A stretch of DNA of 64,000 bases, from contig JAVBLI010000008.1 in assembly GCA_031553595.1 (NCBI GenBank), positions 1 through 64,000 of the forward strand, read 5' to 3'. Under the pieces are notes generated by a model. That model made no database searches. It saw only the letters and a list, made by a program, of their open reading frames with translations, and was not told the origin of the DNA. Position numbers and translations under genes: made by a program. This document shows positions 27,412 through 34,891 of the stretch, piece after piece. How positions within the stretch are numbered: position 1 is the first letter of the stretch; each line of letters opens with the position of its first letter. This DNA comes from RGIG3701 sp031553595 (GTDB lineage: Bacteria > Planctomycetota > Planctomycetia > Pirellulales > Thermoguttaceae).

Positions 27412-28752
27412 CTAGAACTCGATCAGCCCTTCGTCCAGCAGTTTCGGCTCCATGACTTTCGTCGTCCGCTCCAGCGTGAGGATAATCTTCCGGCTTTCCT
27501 CGCGGTTCGTCGAGTCGATGGCCAGCATCTGCCGGCCCTGCTCCGGGAGGTCAAACCGCAGCATGAACGTCCCGTCCGGCTGCACCGCCACCCACTCCTG
27601 ATCCACCGTCACCTGGCTATCCGGCGACGTCATCCCGTAAATGATCATCTCCGTCTCGATCTCAAACGGATGCTCTTCGACGATGCGCCGGCCGTTTCGC
27701 TTGCCGTTTCCATTCGGAGAGATGCCCCCGGTGTAAAATCCCGTGCCGTTTCCGGGCGATTTCTGGGACGAACGCTGCTGCCAGTGCATGTACATATTCC
27801 GGTCGTTTGGCGACCAGTCGGGCGTGGAGGCCGGGGCCAATTCGCCGAGGATGGGGTCTTCCTCCCGCGGACGCTCATACCGCAACGCCGTTCCGATGCA
27901 TGGTGTTTTGACGATATTCCCTTTCAAAAGCGCGAAAAAGCGGGTCGACGCCAGGTACCCGATCTCGACCTGATACGTCCCCGGCGGGTTCTCGACGTTA
28001 ATGAACCAGTGATTCACGCCGCCGTGGATGTCAATATACTGCAAATGATGGTGACGCAGACTGCCAGCTTCATTTTCGCTCAAAACCGTGACACTCAGTA
28101 CGGGCTTCGCGTCGAACCACTCGTGCCCCAGCGCAATGCGGGCCCGCTCGATGGTCAGTCGTCGCAGACACCACGTGACGTGCAGCCAGTACGGGTCGAT
28201 CACGTCCACCTGCAGCGATTCCTCACGGATGTCCCCCGAAACGGCATCCGGCAAATACGCCAAATCATGCACCTGCGACAGCCGCGCGTGAAGCTCGCCC
28301 AGGCGGACATTTTTGCCGACCGTCGACTTCTCACCCACATTTCCCGCCGCAAACGGAAATTTGACGGGATTCGAGCGGCTGGCAACTTCCCCCGAACCCA
28401 CCTCATCATGTGTTTTATTCGCCGTCGATTTTGCAGACTTCCCGGCTTTCGCCACCGGCTCTTTCTTCTTCCCCAGCTCCTTCAGCTTCACCGGACTGGC
28501 GGGCTTTTCCACTTTTTTTTCCGGCTTCTTCGTCGCTTCCGCCGCTTTTTTCTTCTTCCCGGTCCGCGACACCAACTCCACAAACGGATCGACCTTTTTC
28601 TGCGTCCCCAACTCCTCCTTCAGCATGCGATGAAAGAGCATTTCGATCAGATCGTCCTTGCATAAGCTGTGCAGTCTCTTTATTCCATGTTTTTTCGCAA
28701 GCGGCGTCAATTGCTGGATGGTCATCTGCTTCAGCTCGGAGAGCTTATACAT
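27412..28752 (-). CDS. DUF4912 protein with Rho-N/SAP-like N-terminus
   Basis: 446 residues. The first about 45 residues (LSELKQMTIQQLTPLAKKHG) form a Rho-N/SAP-like helical motif that often binds nucleic acid. A Lys/Pro/Ala-rich linker (about 60-115) follows. Residues about 175-300 match DUF4912: DVIDPYWLHVTWCLRRLTIE, HHHLQYIDIHGGVNHWFINV, GTYQVEIGYL. The C-terminal part is beta-rich (SPDSQVTVDQEWVAVQPDGT). DUF4912 proteins are widespread, are often near glycogen or stress genes, and have no known activity. It has its own promoter (28815-28843). Confidence 0.78.
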   Translation of the reverse strand: MYKLSELKQMTIQQLTPLAKKHGIKRLHSLCKDDLIEMLFHRMLKEELGTQKKVDPFVELVSRTGKKKKAAEATKKPEKKVEKPASPVKLKELGKKKEPVAKAGKSAKSTANKTHDEVGSGEVASRSNPVKFPFAAGNVGEKSTVGKNVRLGELHARLSQVHDLAYLPDAVSGDIREESLQVDVIDPYWLHVTWCLRRLTIERARIALGHEWFDAKPVLSVTVLSENEAGSLRHHHLQYIDIHGGVNHWFINVENPPGTYQVEIGYLASTRFFALLKGNIVKTPCIGTALRYERPREEDPILGELAPASTPDWSPNDRNMYMHWQQRSSQKSPGNGTGFYTGGISPNGNGKRNGRRIVEEHPFEIETEMIIYGMTSPDSQVTVDQEWVAVQPDGTFMLRFDLPEQGRQMLAIDSTNREESRKIILTLERTTKVMEPKLLDEGLIEF

Positions 28753-28814
28753 GGGCGGGCCTCACCGGATATTGAATAATCCAAAATATAATCGAAAACA
28801 AAAAAGGTTTTCTA

Positions 28815-28843
28815 ATTATATCGTCCATCGCCGCAAATTTCAA
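28815..28843 (-). promoter_or_regulatory. Probable sigma70-type promoter of the DUF4912 gene
   Basis: On the minus strand: TTGAAA (28843-28838), 17 bases, TATAAT (28820-28815), 62 bases before the ATG. The fit to the general bacterial consensus is close. Confidence 0.68.
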
Positions 28844-28918
28844 GAGGTGTGGAAAAGGTTAATCCGTTTTTTATCAATTTGTGGAAGAAAAAAGATTGCG
28901 GGACACGTTATAAAGATA

Positions 28919-29752
28919 TTATTTCCCACTCGCCGGGCAGGAAAACTCACCGGTGTGGTACGATTTTCCATCAAGAATGATGTGGCCATCGGCCGCCAGG
29001 CCCGTACAAAAACCGGAAACCTCGCCGCCCGGCGTCCGCAGCGTCACCCGCTGCCCGCGCTGCACACAGCAGGCGTCCACCTCCCGCACCAGCGCGGCAC
29101 TGTCAGCCGAAAGCGCCGCGAGGTGTTTTGGAAATTTTCGCGTAATAACATCCAGCATACGGTCCAGCGAAAGCGAGGAAATCCGCTGAAACTCCGCATT
29201 CCCCAGCCGCTGCGCGATGTCAGTCAGGGAGAAAAGCCTCCCCCGCACCTCCGGCGGCGCGTCTGCACATGAATTATGCACATTCACGCCGATTCCCGCG
29301 ATAAATACGCCGCTAACCAGTTTTTCGACTAGAATACCACACAATTTTCGTTCGATCAGCCCACAGCCCGACTCCGCCACCATCAGGCACACGTCATTCG
29401 GCCAGTGAATCCCCAGCCGGCCGACTTTTTCCACCTCCGGAATCACCTCCCGCACCGCGTCCCGCACCGCCAGCCCCGCCGCGAGCCCCAAAAGCGGCGT
29501 TTTCTCAGGCGGCACATCCACCGTTTCGCGCGAAAACACCAGCGTGAACATCAGACACCCGGGTGGACTGGTCCATGCCTTCCCATTCCGCCCTTTTCCC
29601 GCAGTTTGTCGTTCCGCCACCACCAGCGCGGGCAGATTCTCACGACAAAATGCGCCAAAATCCCCTTCCGCCAGCGCATGCGTCACCCACTCCCCGGCCA
29701 CCGTATTCGTGGACGTGACTTCCGGAAATCGCATGACGGTCTGAATTTTCAC
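28919..29752 (-). CDS. birA: Biotin--[acetyl-CoA-carboxylase] ligase, class I
   Basis: 277 residues. The enzyme makes biotinyl-AMP and attaches biotin to the carboxyl-carrier protein of acetyl-CoA carboxylase. Motifs: STNTVAGEW near the start, the biotin/ATP loop GKGRNGKAW (residues 52-60; Lys replaces the usual first Arg of GRGRxG), HWPNDVCLM and KLCGILVE with the catalytic Lys, and GIGVNVHN. There is no N-terminal HTH, so it does not regulate transcription as E. coli BirA does. The start is a GTG with a weak AAAGAAAAG upstream; a later ATG (29734) would remove six residues. Confidence 0.88.
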   Translation of the reverse strand: MKIQTVMRFPEVTSTNTVAGEWVTHALAEGDFGAFCRENLPALVVAERQTAGKGRNGKAWTSPPGCLMFTLVFSRETVDVPPEKTPLLGLAAGLAVRDAVREVIPEVEKVGRLGIHWPNDVCLMVAESGCGLIERKLCGILVEKLVSGVFIAGIGVNVHNSCADAPPEVRGRLFSLTDIAQRLGNAEFQRISSLSLDRMLDVITRKFPKHLAALSADSAALVREVDACCVQRGQRVTLRTPGGEVSGFCTGLAADGHIILDGKSYHTGEFSCPASGK

Positions 29753-29826
29753 GTAAAATCTTTTCTTTTAAATGGAGGATAGGCACTTCCGTTAGGGCGG
29801 TTATCAGATTCATGTATTCACGCAAG

Positions 29827-29930
29827 AACAGCAGCCGGGAGCGTAAGCGACCGGATAAACCGTGGCGGCACCGGGAAATGGTGAATCTTTAAGCGATTCT
29901 TATCCCTCGCTCACGCTTCGGACCGCTGTT
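29827..29930. repeat. CAG-CCGGG element, copy 6 (TAAGCG subtype B)
   Basis: Ends AACAGCAGCCGGGAGCG and CGGACCGCTGTT. The inner sequence GTAAGCGACCGGATAA faces TTATCCCTCGCTCACGCTT, so this subtype pairs through different words. The copy at 45643-45749 is the same subtype in the opposite orientation. Confidence 0.85.
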
Positions 29931-29958
29931 TCTTGAATGCATTGACTTGATAACCACT

Positions 29959-30822
29959 TCAGTCGTGATCCCCACCGTCATTCTCCGGGGTAAAGCGGAA
30001 ACCGTCACCGTCCGCCGTCAGCTTTCCCACCGGCGAGGGAAACGGCAGGTGCGCCCCGGTGAACAGCCAGCCGCCGTCCGCCGCGCGTTGCATCCACGCC
30101 TTTCTCGCCGCCGCGGCCTGCACCGGGTCCGAATCATACCGGGGCGAAAAATCCGGCCGGGGAAACTGCACGCATGCGCTGTGAAGCAGGTCTGCCGCGA
30201 TAAATACCGTATCCTTCCCATCACGAACCAGGAATCCCACGTGCCCCGGCGTGTGCCCCGCGAGATCCACGGCCGTCAATTCCGGGAAAATCACCGGCGT
30301 TTTCTCGTCCGGCGTCAGGAATTTGAAGCCGCCGTACGCCTTTTCGCATTTCTCGCACTGCGCTTCATTTTTTTCCATCCAGAACGGCCGCTCTTTTTCC
30401 GCCAGCCAAAGCGTGGCATTCGGAAACGCCGCTTTTCCGTCCGCGGCAAGCAGCCCGCCGACATGATCTCCGTGCGAATGCGTTAAAAGTACGGCGCTTA
30501 CATCTTCCGGCTTCACTCCCATGGCCACCATCCGCCGCAGCATTTCGCCGCCCACGCCGGTGTCAATCAGCACGGTCACGTCTCCCTTTTTCAGCACGAA
30601 CACGTTAAAGCTGCTGGGGCACTTCCCCGCCGGCACGAGTTCCGCCAGCACCAGCGAATCCCCGAACAGCGTGTTACTCATTTCGCCCGTCTTATCCTGG
30701 ATGCACCAGACATCCACATCCCCCGCGGTCACGCCGCGAATGCCGTCCACCCCATCTTCTGCCGCCGCGCACCCCGCCATCAGCCCGACGATCACCGCCG
30801 CGTACATCATGATAAATCGCAT
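29959..30822 (-). CDS. Metallo-beta-lactamase-fold lipoprotein hydrolase
   Basis: 287 residues from the ATG at 30820-30822, preceded by AGGAGGG. The signal peptide MRFIMMYAAVIVGLMAGC ends in a lipobox (LMAG|C), so the mature protein is lipid-anchored outside the inner membrane. The fold is shown by the zinc motif THSHGDHVGG, VLIDTGVGG, AVDLAGHTPGHVGFLV and VFIAADLLHS. Close relatives include quorum-quenching lactonases and other MBL hydrolases; substrate unknown. It has a hairpin element on each side. Confidence 0.83.
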   Translation of the reverse strand: MRFIMMYAAVIVGLMAGCAAAEDGVDGIRGVTAGDVDVWCIQDKTGEMSNTLFGDSLVLAELVPAGKCPSSFNVFVLKKGDVTVLIDTGVGGEMLRRMVAMGVKPEDVSAVLLTHSHGDHVGGLLAADGKAAFPNATLWLAEKERPFWMEKNEAQCEKCEKAYGGFKFLTPDEKTPVIFPELTAVDLAGHTPGHVGFLVRDGKDTVFIAADLLHSACVQFPRPDFSPRYDSDPVQAAAARKAWMQRAADGGWLFTGAHLPFPSPVGKLTADGDGFRFTPENDGGDHD

Positions 30823-31164
30823 TTTTCCCTCCTGTTTTTCACCAAAGTAATGATCGTTTTTCTTCATCCCGGGAGGATGGAATGTTTATAGAAAACATTT
30901 CCCATCGCGGACATCCCATTTAGCCGCTTGAGCGCGTGTCAGCCGTTTTATGTCACTCTTTAAAACAGCAGCTCAAACCGGTTTGTTTTGCATGAAAACA
31001 ACAGCCGGGAATGAAGCGGAACGCAGTGACGCGCAATGACCGGATAGAAGTGGAGAAACACGCTGCGGCGCTTATCCGGTCATTCCGCTAACGCTTCATT
31101 CCCGGCTGCTATTCTTGTGCCACGCGCTAAAACAGCTGAACGAATGGCAAAAATCCTATTTTCA
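30823..31164. other. Intergenic region upstream of the MBL lipoprotein
   Basis: 342 bases without a gene. GGAATGTTTATAGAAAACATT at 30881-30901 is a short palindrome related to the TTTATAGAA repeats at 42935-43125; CTCAAACCGGTTTGTTTTGC lies at 30972; a CAG-CCGGG element follows. Confidence 0.55.
30972..31112. repeat. CAG-CCGGG element, copy 7, with CAAACCGGTTTG leader
   Basis: The palindrome CAAACCGGTTTG (30973-30984) stands before the main element (30997-31112, AATG subtype, plus orientation, long left arm GGAACGCAGTGACGCG). The same leader precedes copies at 60472 and 63934, so some elements carry an extra 5' module. Confidence 0.88.
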
Positions 31165-32019
31165 CTACTTCCAGCGTTTTTCCACTTCCCGCTTCATGAA
31201 CGCCAGCGTGTCGCGCGCGAGCTGATCTTCCGTGTCAAACATTTTTCGCCAGATTTTCGTGGCGGCCGCGAGTTTTTTCAGGGCCGAGCCGAACGCCTCA
31301 CACACCAGCGTGCCGTCATAACCGATTTCGTGCAGCGTGTCAAAGGTTTCATCCCACCGCACTTGCCCCTTCCCGGGTGTGCTGCGGTCATTCTCCGAGA
31401 TGTGCACGTGAAACAGGCAGTCTTTCACTTCCCGAATCGCGCCGGCGACGCTTTTTTCCTCGATATGCGCGTGGAACGTGTCATACATCATGCCCAGAAA
31501 CGGATGATTCACCGCGTGGACGAACGCCGCACCCTGGGCTGCGCAGGTGATGAAGTAATTCTCGAAACGGTTCAGCGCCTCCAGGGCCACCTTCACTCCC
31601 ACCGCCTGGGCGTGCTCGGCCACCTCGCGCATGCCTTCCACGCCCCATTTCCACTCCGTTTCCGTGGGGGCGTCCCCCGTAAACACACCCAGCGACGAAG
31701 CGCTGTTTCCCGCCATGACGGTGCACCCCGCGGCCGCGCAGCAGTCCAGCACCTTCTTATTCGCGTCCACACCCCGGCGGCGAACGGCCGGGTCCGCACT
31801 AATCACATTCTCGCCCGGCCCGAACGCGCACGTCCCCGTCCGCGAAAGCCCCAGATTATCCAGCAGCGTCCCCCACCGGGTACACGCCGCCACGCCGTCC
31901 AGGTCAAAGATCGGCAGCTCCACCGCGTCATATCCCATCTTCTGCAGCGCTTCCACATGGTGAAACGCCCCGTCCGTCAGCGTGTCCGTCCACAGCAGCA
32001 GGTTAAATCCGAATTTCAT
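31165..32019 (-). CDS. Ketose 3-epimerase (D-tagatose/D-psicose 3-epimerase family)
   Basis: 284 residues, a TIM barrel of the AP-endonuclease 2 superfamily. The four metal-site blocks of D-tagatose 3-epimerase are all present: LEALNRFENY (Glu), MMYDTFHAHIEEK (Asp), HVHISENDRSTPG (His) and VCEAFG (Glu). These enzymes interconvert ketoses at C3 in the cytosol with Mn or Co. Hydroxypyruvate isomerase and inosose enzymes share the fold but lack the NRFENY and HISENDR patterns. AAGGAG precedes the ATG. It lies 3' of a 2-hydroxyacid dehydrogenase, with a hairpin region between. Confidence 0.84.
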   Translation of the reverse strand: MKFGFNLLLWTDTLTDGAFHHVEALQKMGYDAVELPIFDLDGVAACTRWGTLLDNLGLSRTGTCAFGPGENVISADPAVRRRGVDANKKVLDCCAAAGCTVMAGNSASSLGVFTGDAPTETEWKWGVEGMREVAEHAQAVGVKVALEALNRFENYFITCAAQGAAFVHAVNHPFLGMMYDTFHAHIEEKSVAGAIREVKDCLFHVHISENDRSTPGKGQVRWDETFDTLHEIGYDGTLVCEAFGSALKKLAAATKIWRKMFDTEDQLARDTLAFMKREVEKRWK

Positions 32020-32073
32020 GATAGACTCCTTCTGGGTTATAATTTATGGAAAAGGAAACACAAGTTTTGGTTC

Positions 32074-32187
32074 AGGATATGGGATGTGGGGGATGGGATA
32101 TGGAAATACGGGTGAATGTGCAGTACCGGATGCTCAAACGTAACGCTTGCGTCATTCAGCATTCCTAATTCCTAATTCCTAATTTCC
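32074..32187. repeat. Mosaic word-repeat element with mismatched arms
   Basis: The left side has GGATATGGGATGTGGG words, like 24501-24604. The right side has CATTCCTAATTCCTAATTCC, the complement of the words at 2512-2530. The core TAACGCTTGCGTCATTCAGC lies between (32140-32160). The two arms do not pair, as if the element were recombined from two families. Confidence 0.75.
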
Positions 32188-32188
32188 A

Positions 32189-33205
32189 TCACCACGCGAT
32201 GCTCCGGTCCAGGTCCACCCACAGCGGGCAGGAACCGTCGCGTTTGGGGAAGCCGAGGGATTTGTCGCCGAGGTAATTCACCAGCGGCTCGCGCTCCCGC
32301 CACCGCCGGAGGTTTTCGCAAAACATGCGGGTCATGTCCTCAATCCGCGTCGCGCACTGCCCGCCCACGTGCGGCGTGATGATCACGTTTTCGAAATCCC
32401 ACAGCGGATGCCCCACCGGCAGCGGCTCCGGATCCGTCACGTCCATCACCGCACCGGCGATGCGTTTTTCGGCCAGTGCCGCCACCAGAGCGTCCGTGTC
32501 CACGATCGCGCCGCGGGCCATGTTCGCCAAAAGCGCGCCGCGCTTCATCAGGGCCAGCCGCCGGGCGTCCACCAGATGCTGCGTTTCGGCGTTCAGCGGC
32601 ACGCACAAAAACACCACATCACAGCGCTCAAAAATTTCGTCCGTACGCTCCGGGGCCCACAGTTCGGCCACGCACGCGGGCTTCTGGGCCGGGAACATGT
32701 CCGCCGCGAGGATGGTGGTGCCGAAAACGCTCAGCACCTCCGCCAGCCGCCGCCCGACACCGCCCAGGCCGATGATCCCGACCGTCGCGCCGTACATGTC
32801 CCGCGTGGGCCGGCGGATGAATTCCTGCTTCTGCTGCGCCCGGAAAAACACCGGCAGATTCCGCAAAAACGCCAGCGAAATCGCCATGGCGTGGTCCGTC
32901 ACCTGATTCGCCAGCACGCCGCTTGCGCTGGTGACGTGAATGCTCGACTGGATCACGGACGGCACCAGGCAGTGGTCCATCCCCGCCGCGGATGACTGAA
33001 TCCACCGCAGCCTGCCCTGCTCGACCACGCCGTCCCAGTCCACCGGCACTTTCGCGTGCCCGCAGAAAATGTCCGCCTCGAAAATCGCTTCCCCCACGCC
33101 TTCCTGCCCGGCGTCCATCACCTCATACTCCGGCCCCGCCGCCGCCGCGATCCTCGCGACGTGCTGCGATTTTACGGGAAAACATAAGACGATTTTTTGT
33201 TTCAT
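32189..33205 (-). CDS. D-isomer-specific 2-hydroxyacid dehydrogenase
   Basis: 338 residues. It reduces a 2-keto acid (or oxidises a D-2-hydroxy acid) with NAD(P)H. The Rossmann motif is GIIGLGGVGRRLAEVLSVFG. The catalytic Arg lies in NMARGAIVDTDAL, Glu in DVTDPEPLP and His in IITPHVGGQ. Substrate may be glyoxylate, hydroxypyruvate or another acid; it cannot be told apart here. The ATG overlaps the stop of the upstream lipoprotein gene (ATGA), so the two are translationally coupled. Confidence 0.9.
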   Translation of the reverse strand: MKQKIVLCFPVKSQHVARIAAAAGPEYEVMDAGQEGVGEAIFEADIFCGHAKVPVDWDGVVEQGRLRWIQSSAAGMDHCLVPSVIQSSIHVTSASGVLANQVTDHAMAISLAFLRNLPVFFRAQQKQEFIRRPTRDMYGATVGIIGLGGVGRRLAEVLSVFGTTILAADMFPAQKPACVAELWAPERTDEIFERCDVVFLCVPLNAETQHLVDARRLALMKRGALLANMARGAIVDTDALVAALAEKRIAGAVMDVTDPEPLPVGHPLWDFENVIITPHVGGQCATRIEDMTRMFCENLRRWREREPLVNYLGDKSLGFPKRDGSCPLWVDLDRSIAW

Positions 33206-33633
33206 TTTGTCTCATCTTCCTTTTTTACAGGCACAGAAGCAACATTAATGGACGTCGGCACCTTTTCCGGCGATTTTTTCGATTTTAACACCACTTTGCA
33301 AACACCGCCAAAACCCCGCTCACTCACACAATGCATCGGCTGCACAATGGTATAATTATCCGGGTTCGCCTCATATGAAAAAGGAAAGCCGTAGCCGCCG
33401 TCGTCAAGTTGAGCAGTCACGGTTCCTTTCACTTCCGTATTCGGGACAAAAAACATGCCAGTTCCGACGAGCCGATAAGTAGCATATTCAATCGGCGGTC
33501 CCTCGACGATTTCACACCCCGGGCCGTATTCCGTAGCGATGGCGTCTGCCAAATTATCATAAACCGGCGGCTTTTTTTCCGCACACCCGCTAATGAAAGC
33601 CATGAACAACAACAACACGATTTTTTGTTTCAT
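33202..33633 (-). CDS. Small lipoprotein of unknown function
   Basis: 143 residues from the Met at 33631-33633; six extra residues are possible (to 33651). MKQKIVLLLFMAFISGC is a lipoprotein signal with lipobox FISG|C. The mature part is short and beta-rich (YGPGCEIVEGPPIEYATYRL, KGTVTAQLDDGGYGF) with two further Cys, and ends in a Lys-rich tail. No family is recognised. It ends in a 4-base overlap with the 2-hydroxyacid dehydrogenase. The 17-base sequence around its start is repeated exactly at the dehydrogenase start, so both proteins begin MKQKIVL. Confidence 0.68.
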   Translation of the reverse strand: MKQKIVLLLFMAFISGCAEKKPPVYDNLADAIATEYGPGCEIVEGPPIEYATYRLVGTGMFFVPNTEVKGTVTAQLDDGGYGFPFSYEANPDNYTIVQPMHCVSERGFGGVCKVVLKSKKSPEKVPTSINVASVPVKKEDETK

Positions 33634-33681
33634 GGGGGTTAAGCCTTTCATTATTTTATGTAAAACGCTGAGTACGCCAAT

Positions 33682-33720
33682 CGTCCGCAGGACGCACGTT
33701 AACCGTGTCCTTCAGGGCAC
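33682..33720. repeat. Palindrome-like repeat left of the HAD/VOC pair
   Basis: CGTCCGCAGGACGCACGTTA followed by ACCGTGTCCTTCAGGGC. It matches, in reverse complement, the sequence at 34828-34866 over about 37 bases with few changes. Both are themselves near-palindromes around GTTAAC. Confidence 0.7.
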
Positions 33721-33803
33721 GGAGGGCAACATGACCGCCAATCTTCTTTTTGCTGGAAGCAGGTTGCAAATTGACAGCGACACACTGTTTTATTACGTGT
33801 TTG

Positions 33804-34412
33804 TCATATAATCTGTAGTTTGTACAACTGTCCCCGCACACTGGTGATATCGTCGAAAAGGATTGCTTTAAAGCCTAATTCCCGCGCCGCTTTTATATTA
33901 GCGTGGTTATCGTCGATGAACACAGATTCTTCGGCATTCAGATTATAACGGTCGAGCAGCACTTCATAAATGCGCTTGTCGGGCTTTATCAATTTTTCTT
34001 CTCCCGATACCACAATGCCATCAAATAACTGAAAAAAATCATATTTGCGATAGGCAATTTGTATGGTTTCCGCCGACCAGTTTGTTAATCCCCAAATGCG
34101 ATAATCGCAGTTTTTTAATTCACGTAACAGCTTCACGCCATCGAGCAATTCACTTTTAAGCATATCTTCCCAATTGTCCCCAAATAGCCGGATTGCGTTC
34201 CCATATTCTGGGTGTTGGGTCTGCAACAACTTTATACCTTCCGAGAAAGAACGTCCTCTATCCTGTTCCGCATTCCATTCTTCGGTACAAATGTTTGCAA
34301 GAAAATACTCCACTTCGGTTTCATTCTCAAAGAATGTGCGGTAGAAATATCTCGGATTCCAGTCCAATAACACACCGCCGAAATCAAAAACGATATTTTT
34401 TATCTCTTTCAT
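33804..34412 (-). CDS. HAD-superfamily hydrolase, subfamily IA (YihX-like)
   Basis: 202 residues. Motif I is VFDFGGVLLDW, with the nucleophile Asp but Gly in place of the second Asp, as in YihX-type phosphatases and some dehalogenases. Motif II is WGLTNWS, motif III Lys lies in EEKLIKPDKRIYE, and motif IV is SVFIDDNHANIKAA. It probably removes phosphate from a small sugar phosphate. The base composition is clearly more AT-rich than the neighbours. The VOC gene ends 3 bases before its start, so the two form an operon. Confidence 0.85.
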   Translation of the reverse strand: MKEIKNIVFDFGGVLLDWNPRYFYRTFFENETEVEYFLANICTEEWNAEQDRGRSFSEGIKLLQTQHPEYGNAIRLFGDNWEDMLKSELLDGVKLLRELKNCDYRIWGLTNWSAETIQIAYRKYDFFQLFDGIVVSGEEKLIKPDKRIYEVLLDRYNLNAEESVFIDDNHANIKAARELGFKAILFDDITSVRGQLYKLQII

Positions 34413-34415
34413 GGC

Positions 34416-34802
34416 TTATTCTGCTATTTCTACGTAATTTCCTTCCGGGTCTAACACCGCGCTTTCATAATACCCGTCGCCGGTGGCTCTCGGCTCGCTC
34501 GCAATCGTATAACCGTCTACACGCAATTTTTCCGTAAGCGCGTTTACAACATCTTTCCCGCCTACCGAAATAGCGAAATGAGCCAATCCTTTCAGATTGC
34601 CCCTACCGACAGGATTTTCCATATGGGGAACATACATTAATTCGAGGCGGGTTTTGCCTTCCCCGAAAGACAAAAAATACGATGTAAAGTTCCGCGTTGT
34701 ATTTACATACTTCTCTCCGCAACTCATACTAAAATACTTCATGTAGAACTGACGGAGCAATTCTATATCTTCCACCCAAATTGCCAGATGCTCGATTTTC
34801 AT
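34416..34802 (-). CDS. VOC (glyoxalase/bleomycin-resistance) family protein
   Basis: 128 residues, one VOC domain of two beta-alpha-beta-beta-beta modules: IEHLAIWVEDIELLRQFYMK at the start and VLDPEGNYVEIAE at the end. His-5 region, Glu in LELMYV, His in LAHFAISVG and Glu-125 are the likely metal ligands. Members include glyoxalase I, fosfomycin-resistance enzymes and dioxygenases; the function here is open. AT-rich like the HAD gene that follows it and probably acquired together with it. Confidence 0.83.
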   Translation of the reverse strand: MKIEHLAIWVEDIELLRQFYMKYFSMSCGEKYVNTTRNFTSYFLSFGEGKTRLELMYVPHMENPVGRGNLKGLAHFAISVGGKDVVNALTEKLRVDGYTIASEPRATGDGYYESAVLDPEGNYVEIAE

Positions 34803-34827
34803 TTTGTTGATGCCTTTTCAGCCTGCA

Positions 34828-34866
34828 TTCCCCGCAGGACACCGGTTAACGCACGCCCTGCGGACG
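34828..34866. repeat. Palindrome-like repeat right of the HAD/VOC pair
   Basis: TTCCCCGCAGGACACCGG followed by TTAACGCACGCCCTGCGGACG; inverted match to 33682-33720. Together they frame the AT-rich HAD/VOC module. Confidence 0.7.
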
Positions 34867-34891
34867 TTTTTTCACGCAGCGCGATTCGCCG

